Source: Ophiodon elongatus (taxonomy: Eukaryota > Chordata > Actinopteri > Perciformes > Hexagrammidae). From it: 64,000 nucleotides of DNA. Positions 59,482-64,000 of the stretch are shown one piece after another; within the stretch, counting starts at the first letter, position 1; every line of letters starts with the position of its first letter. The DNA is taken from NCBI GenBank assembly GCA_016806645.1, contig JACSYO010000469.1:3293001-3357000 (forward strand). Direction: 5' to 3'. Both the position numbers and the translations under genes were made by a program. Under the pieces are notes generated by a model. The model was not told the DNA's origin. It ran no database searches and was given only the letters and a program-made list of their open reading frames with translations.

Positions 59482-59985
59482 GGCTCAGGGAAGGAGAGAA
59501 AAAGAAAGAGCGGAAGTGAGGGAGAGGGGCGGAGGAAGAGGGAAAGGGGGAGAGATGTCTGAGGCCTTACCTCAGTACCTTAAACGGTCTACGATCTAAA
59601 CCAGTGAGGGGAAGGGTGAGGATGTAGATATGTCCCTGATTGGAGACAACACCTTAGTGGAAACACCAGCACCACCCTCCATTCCTCTCTGTCTCATCTT
59701 TTCTCTTTCTCCCCTATGGGCCGAGCTTTGCTTTCCCCCCTTTTCTCCCTTTTTTTAGTCCCTCACTTCATTCCTCTCCACAGTCCTCTGGGACACCAAA
59801 GAGGGAACACAGCACCTTTTGCTGTTTTACACACTTGATTCTCGGCTCAGGGTATGATGCACCATGGGAAACTGAGTCCCTAGAGCCCCCTGCCCCCCAT
59901 CTTCTTGCCCCTGTGCACTGCACACCCTCTCTGCTGTACAGAATCCTGGCCAAGTTTTCAATAAAAAGGAAAATCTTGATTTCAA
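59482..59985 (+). other. 3' UTR of crybb1
   Basis: A purine-rich then pyrimidine-rich tract ending in AATAAA at 59960-59965, followed by a (GTT)n run. Confidence 0.65.
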
Positions 59986-59989
59986 AGAT

Positions 59990-61330
59990 GTTGTTGTTGT
60001 TGTTTCTTATTGCTGAAAATGATCTACATTTCTGCTGATATTCAGCTTCATTTCTACTTTCAATTAAAAGGGAGACACTCTATAATCAAGAGGCATAGTA
60101 CTGTAAAATAGCAGTTTAGCAGCTTGTATACAGTTAATACATGTAATATGATAAATAATTGCATGCTTATGGGATTTAAACTCAGCAATATTGTACCTTA
60201 ATTGTCTACGGTAAAAATAATCAACCTTAATTAATCACTGATTTACTGCCCCACCTATGGAGCAGCTAAGATACCCTAATCAAACACAACCCCATGTTGA
60301 CGAGCAGGTGCATGGCATGCTGGGTGCAGCGAACCACTTGATGCTTAAAATGGTGACTTTTGCTCAGCAAGCTTTACCTTCAGTGAGCTGTGTGAGACCT
60401 TTGTGTTTTTGTTTATCCCTACAGAGCCTTATTCATCTTAAAATGTTTGAGGAGCGCAACAGGACAGAGAGGCTGAAGGCACTGGTTATATTGTGCACTG
60501 AGAATAAAAGAGCAGTTAAATTGAACCTGGAGCAGGTAGAGGAGGACGTCACGGTGCACGAGACCCGCAGAGTGACGTTCAGAGTTCAAGCACTTATTCT
60601 GGTGGTTGCACCTGATGTGGAGTTTACATTTTGTATATACATTATGGTGTTGTCTGCATTGGTGATGTTTTTATTCAGCTGTTGATTCTATAAAGAGCTC
60701 ATTAACTGTACGTTTAAAAGTGGTCGCCTGTCTGAGTAATTGGGATACTATGCAAAGCAGATCACATCAGGTTAATAACGAAGATGCGACATTAAAGTTC
60801 TATGTCGTTTTATATGCTTTATGTTTTATGCTTTCTGACTTGTTTAACCTCGGCACAGACGGTGCACGTCCTTGTTGAATCTGCTTTGCAGCTACACCAC
60901 CTCTCCTCTCTCTTTCCCAGTCACGATTCAACAAACCATTTCACAGTCAATGTATTGTATTCAGTTCATGCTATAGACATAAATATTTACATACCTCTTA
61001 TTTAATGATGTGATTGTGCCAGAGCCTTCACCAATCTACCTGGTCGTAATAATTTGTCCATTCATTCAATTTTTTAACTTTCTTTTAATAAATTATATAT
61101 ATTTTTTACAGTTTTACAAACAAGATTTTACACGCAAAGTTCAAACATTGATATATAAAAATACATCTAAAAATCACAAAGTCATAAATGTTGTCTATAA
61201 AGCAGCTTTTGATATGTTTTACTGCTGTTGAAGTGCTTTATCATTGTGTTGCACCTGGAGTTCAGATGTGGATAGTCATGTTAGTTATAGCCTGGATACT
61301 ATTTGTCTATTCAAAGCATATTTCTTTTCT
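59990..61330. other. Intergenic region between crybb1 and the CaBP gene
   Basis: AT-rich with no convincing exon. A 142-codon ORF at 60257-60685 has no splice context, no recognised domain and a composition like random sequence. Confidence 0.4.
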
Positions 61331-61477
61331 CTTTTTTCTTTATTCGATACAAAAATAAAATTGTAGATGTGTGCTCCTACGAGCAGATGAACAGTGTTCG
61401 CTACAATGTCTTGTGCTCTCTAATCCCGCAGTTGCATAACGTCTGCCTGTCCATCTCAATCTGACATGCTGGGCCGC

Positions 61478-62621
61478 TCAGCGGGACATCATTCGCACAA
61501 ACTCTGAAAAGACAAGAGAATGAAGTGAGAAGTAAAAAGATGAGGATGAATGCGGTTGCCTACATTCACATTCAGATCTCATATTATGCGAATATAATTT
61601 ATTTTACCCTCAAAGTCCACCAGACCATCTCCGTTGAGGTCGACATCTCGGAGGATCTCGTTGATCTCTCTGTTGGTCACTTGTTCTCCCATCAGCTTCT
61701 TCATGGCTTCACGGAGCTCCATTAAACTGATCTGACCGTCACCGTTAGAGTCAAACTGGACACAGTGAGAGAGACACACTAAGGATCACATCGAAATTAA
61801 TCATATTTTGTTTTAAAAGTATCAAACCGAAAACACTGGGACATTTTAGGCAATACAATAGTTGCATTGCCATCCCCCCCAGTTTCATTCTTTATACCAC
61901 CATCGGATGGCATCAAAGTAAGACATTATCAAATCCTTCACATTGTGTCCCCTCAACCCCCTTGAGAAGATGAAAAAAAATTCACATGTGGTTTGTCAAC
62001 CAGGGACAACATGGCCATTTATTCAAATTACATTTTCAAGAACAAAAATGTATTTTCATTAGTTTCAGTTGTAAACATTTAAATTGAAAGGTAAATGCAA
62101 AAAAGGAAAAAAAAATATAAATAAAGGGAAATAATAAATAAGTTGACACACTTGCCCCTCTAATGCGAATGCCTAAAACTTTGCTCTTTTGCACGTTTGA
62201 AGATATCAACATTTTTTCCTCAGTATTTGTTTGTAATGTTCATCCAAAGAGTCACCCACTGAGCACACCACTATCTTTTTGAACTCAACTTTCTTTACTG
62301 CACCAAAATGAATCGGACCTTTTAGGACATGTCAGCTTGTCTGAGTATGAAAGACACTGATGGAAATTATCACACTAGCGATGCCCCCATCTCAGCAATT
62401 ATTGCAGCGCAATGCAACAATTAGTGATGTTATTAGTTACACCTGTGTTTGATAAGTCAAAATGTCTGCAGTGAAAAATAAACTGCTTTAAGTAACAATT
62501 TATCTCCTGACCTCTTTGAATGCATCTCGTAGTTCTTTGACTCCGATCATGTCAGCTGTCTCTGCCAGCATCTTGGGTCCCATCAGCTCCACAAAGTCCT
62601 CAAAGTCAACTTTACCTCCAC
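61478..62621 (-). CDS. cabp2: CaBP2-like EF-hand calcium sensor, C-terminal part
   Basis: Three minus-strand coding exons: 62512-62621, 61608-61755 and 61478-61505, ending FVRMMSR and TGA. They encode the end of a degenerate second EF-hand (KVDFEDFVELMGPKMLAETA), a linker, EF-hand 3 (DSNGDGQISLMEL) and EF-hand 4 (DVDLNGDGLVDFEE), with all Ca-coordinating positions filled. CaBPs are calmodulin-like proteins that tune voltage-gated Ca channels in photoreceptors, bipolar cells and hair cells. AETADMIGVKELRDAFKE and LNGDGLVDFEE fit CABP2 better than CABP4 or CABP5, but the choice is not secure. The N-terminal exons lie to the right, beyond position 64000 or unrecognised. The intron upstream exceeds 1.3 kb. 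A poly(A) signal lies at 61339 (minus). Confidence 0.82.
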
Positions 62622-63060
62622 CTGAAACAAACGGGTTATATGAAAGATGGCCCTACATTCATATCTCTCTTGAAATACAACAGTAAAAAGCATGATAAAC
62701 TATTTTTAATCAACTGCTAAGCCTCACACGGCGCTGGTACTCTGTCAAGCTGTCAGTTACCATGGAGCTCTCCCGAGATTAATATTACATAACTTTTGGA
62801 GAAACCAAAAAGCGATTTCAGAGAGAAGCAGACAGAAGGGTCCTCAATATGCGTTTGAAAGATTTATCCAAGATGTCAAATTAATTCATCACTGAAAACA
62901 GTTTAAAAAGATAAAAAAGAATAGAAGTGCTAACGCTAGTTAATGGTGTGCTAACGTATTCAGCTAATGTTTTGTTTTTAGGTTTTTATATAGAATAGTA
63001 ACATTTTAAAAACATATCTCCTTCCAACCTCTACGGGTAAAGAGTATCACTATTACACAA
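62622..63060. other. CaBP intron sequence
   Basis: AT-rich, with no further exon or clear repeat seen before the retrotransposon begins. Confidence 0.5.
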
Positions 63061-63063
63061 TGG

Positions 63064-64000
63064 AGAAACCTGGAGTGGAACGGTTTGCCTGATGTAAACC
63101 GAAGTGGTGCTCTGTTGATGGACTTCTGTGCTTGTCATGGATTGGCCATAACAATCACCATGTTCGAGCATGTTTCGTGAGGGGGAACTGGGAATGTCTA
63201 GCTGAGATTCCTGTCCATGAGATCTTCAAATCCCACCTACGGTAGGATTTGTTGTGCATCCCTGGGGAGGCTTTGGACATGGAATCCAAGTGGGCCATGT
63301 TCATAGTCTCCATTGTGTAAGTGTTTGCTAGGAGTTGTGATCTGAAGGTCTTCGGTGCCTGTCTTGGAGGAAACCCAAGGAGGCTGTCAAGCTTAAGAAG
63401 GAGGCCTTTCAGGCTGAGCTGGCCATGGGTTCTCCGTAAACAGCAGACTGGTATCGGTTGTCCAACAGCCAGGGGGGATGAGATTCCCCCTGAGACGCTG
63501 AATGCTGTGGACATTGTTGGGCTGTCTTGGCCTCTTCAGTGTCGCGTGGAGGTCTGGGACAGTGCCTGTGAAGTGGCAGACCGGGGTGGATCCAGGAGGA
63601 GCAATGCTGATTCTGTCCTGGTCGTGAAACAGTGAACCAGCTCTTTACCCTTGCAAGGTTGTTGGTGGGGTCATGAAAGTTTGCCCATTGAGTTTACATG
63701 TGTTTTGTGGACTTGGAGAAGGCTTAAGACCGTGTCTCCCAGGGAGTCCTGTTCAGGGGACTACAAGCCACCCAGTCTTTGGATAACGAAAGTAAGAGCT
63801 GCGTCCGTATACTCGGCACAAACAAGCGTCAAACACGTTTCCAGTGGATGTTGGCCTCCGCCAGGGTTGTCGCTTGTGACCAATATTGTTTGTGATTTTC
63901 ATGGACAGAAAGGATCTCAAGGCACAGCTGGGGATAAGAGAGTTTGGTTTTGGGACCTCAGAATTGTGTCTCTGCTCGTTGCAGATAATGTGGTTCTGTT
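63064..64000 (+). mobile_element. Degenerate RTE/Rex3-like LINE copy, runs off the right edge
   Basis: It begins inside the endonuclease domain (GLPDVNRSGALLMDFCACHG), aligned with the better copy at about 44980. It continues through sequences matching the linker (LGRLWTWNPSGPCS) and into the reverse-transcriptase domain (VDVGLRQGCRL, then PILFVIFMDR, with remnants of the active-site strand at the very end). Many stops and frameshifts show an old, dead copy. It is 5'-truncated, lies in the CaBP intron and is antisense to that gene. Confidence 0.8.

Noticed and set aside
60257..60685. 142-codon ORF between crybb1 and the CaBP gene
   Set aside because: No domain, no splice sites in matching phase and no codon bias. 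The hydrophobic end looks like chance translation of AT-rich DNA.

Overview
This window is teleost fish nuclear DNA. The evidence is intron-rich protein genes with canonical GT-AG splice sites and vertebrate-only gene families (smoothelin-like, p120 catenin, BTBD18, beta-crystallins, CaBP). There are also long CA/GT microsatellites and dispersed repeats typical of ray-finned fish. Gene models were built by hand from translated exons, checking that intron phases join in frame; all products are inferred by family resemblance.

Layout: (1) 614-2054 (+), a TATA-driven five-exon gene for a secreted Pro/Gly/Tyr-rich protein I do not recognise. (2) 2.1-10.4 kb, a repeat-rich tract with broken 3' exons of an slc43a3-like transporter, a DIRS-type recombinase fragment and local duplications. 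(3) 10404-14006 (+), smtnl1 with a C-terminal CH domain. (4) 15053-18399 (+), a four-finger C2H2 zinc-finger gene. (5) about 20.4-39.7 kb (+), ctnnd1 (p120/delta-1 catenin) with a CpG-rich first exon, a coding start at 27296, 19 coding exons including an 18-nt microexon, and a long 3' tail. (6) 40132-41011 and 41956-42363 (+), two small unrecognised genes: a predicted 70-aa two-exon protein and a 135-aa single-pass membrane protein. (7) 44.07-46.44 kb, an old hAT-like element split by a non-LTR retrotransposon with an 8-bp target duplication. (8) 47968-52458 (+), btbd18. (9) 55003-56885 (-) and 58194-59481 (+), a head-to-head pair of lens beta-crystallins (A1-like and B1-like). (10) 61478-62621 (-), the last three coding exons of a CaBP2-like EF-hand gene that runs past the right edge, with a second copy of the same retrotransposon family in its intron.

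As I recall the human map, smtnl1, ctnnd1, btbd18 and slc43a3 lie in one block at 11q12 and CABP2/CABP4 lie at 11q13, so most of the window is one conserved neighbourhood. The beta-crystallin pair is the exception, because human CRYBB1/CRYBA4 lie on chromosome 22. I found no operon, CRISPR or prokaryotic system, and no strong evidence of a wholly new system. The best leads are the unrecognised secreted gene, the two small genes next to ctnnd1, the SUMO-interaction-like motifs in BTBD18, and a perfect oestrogen-response-element palindrome inside a dispersed repeat.
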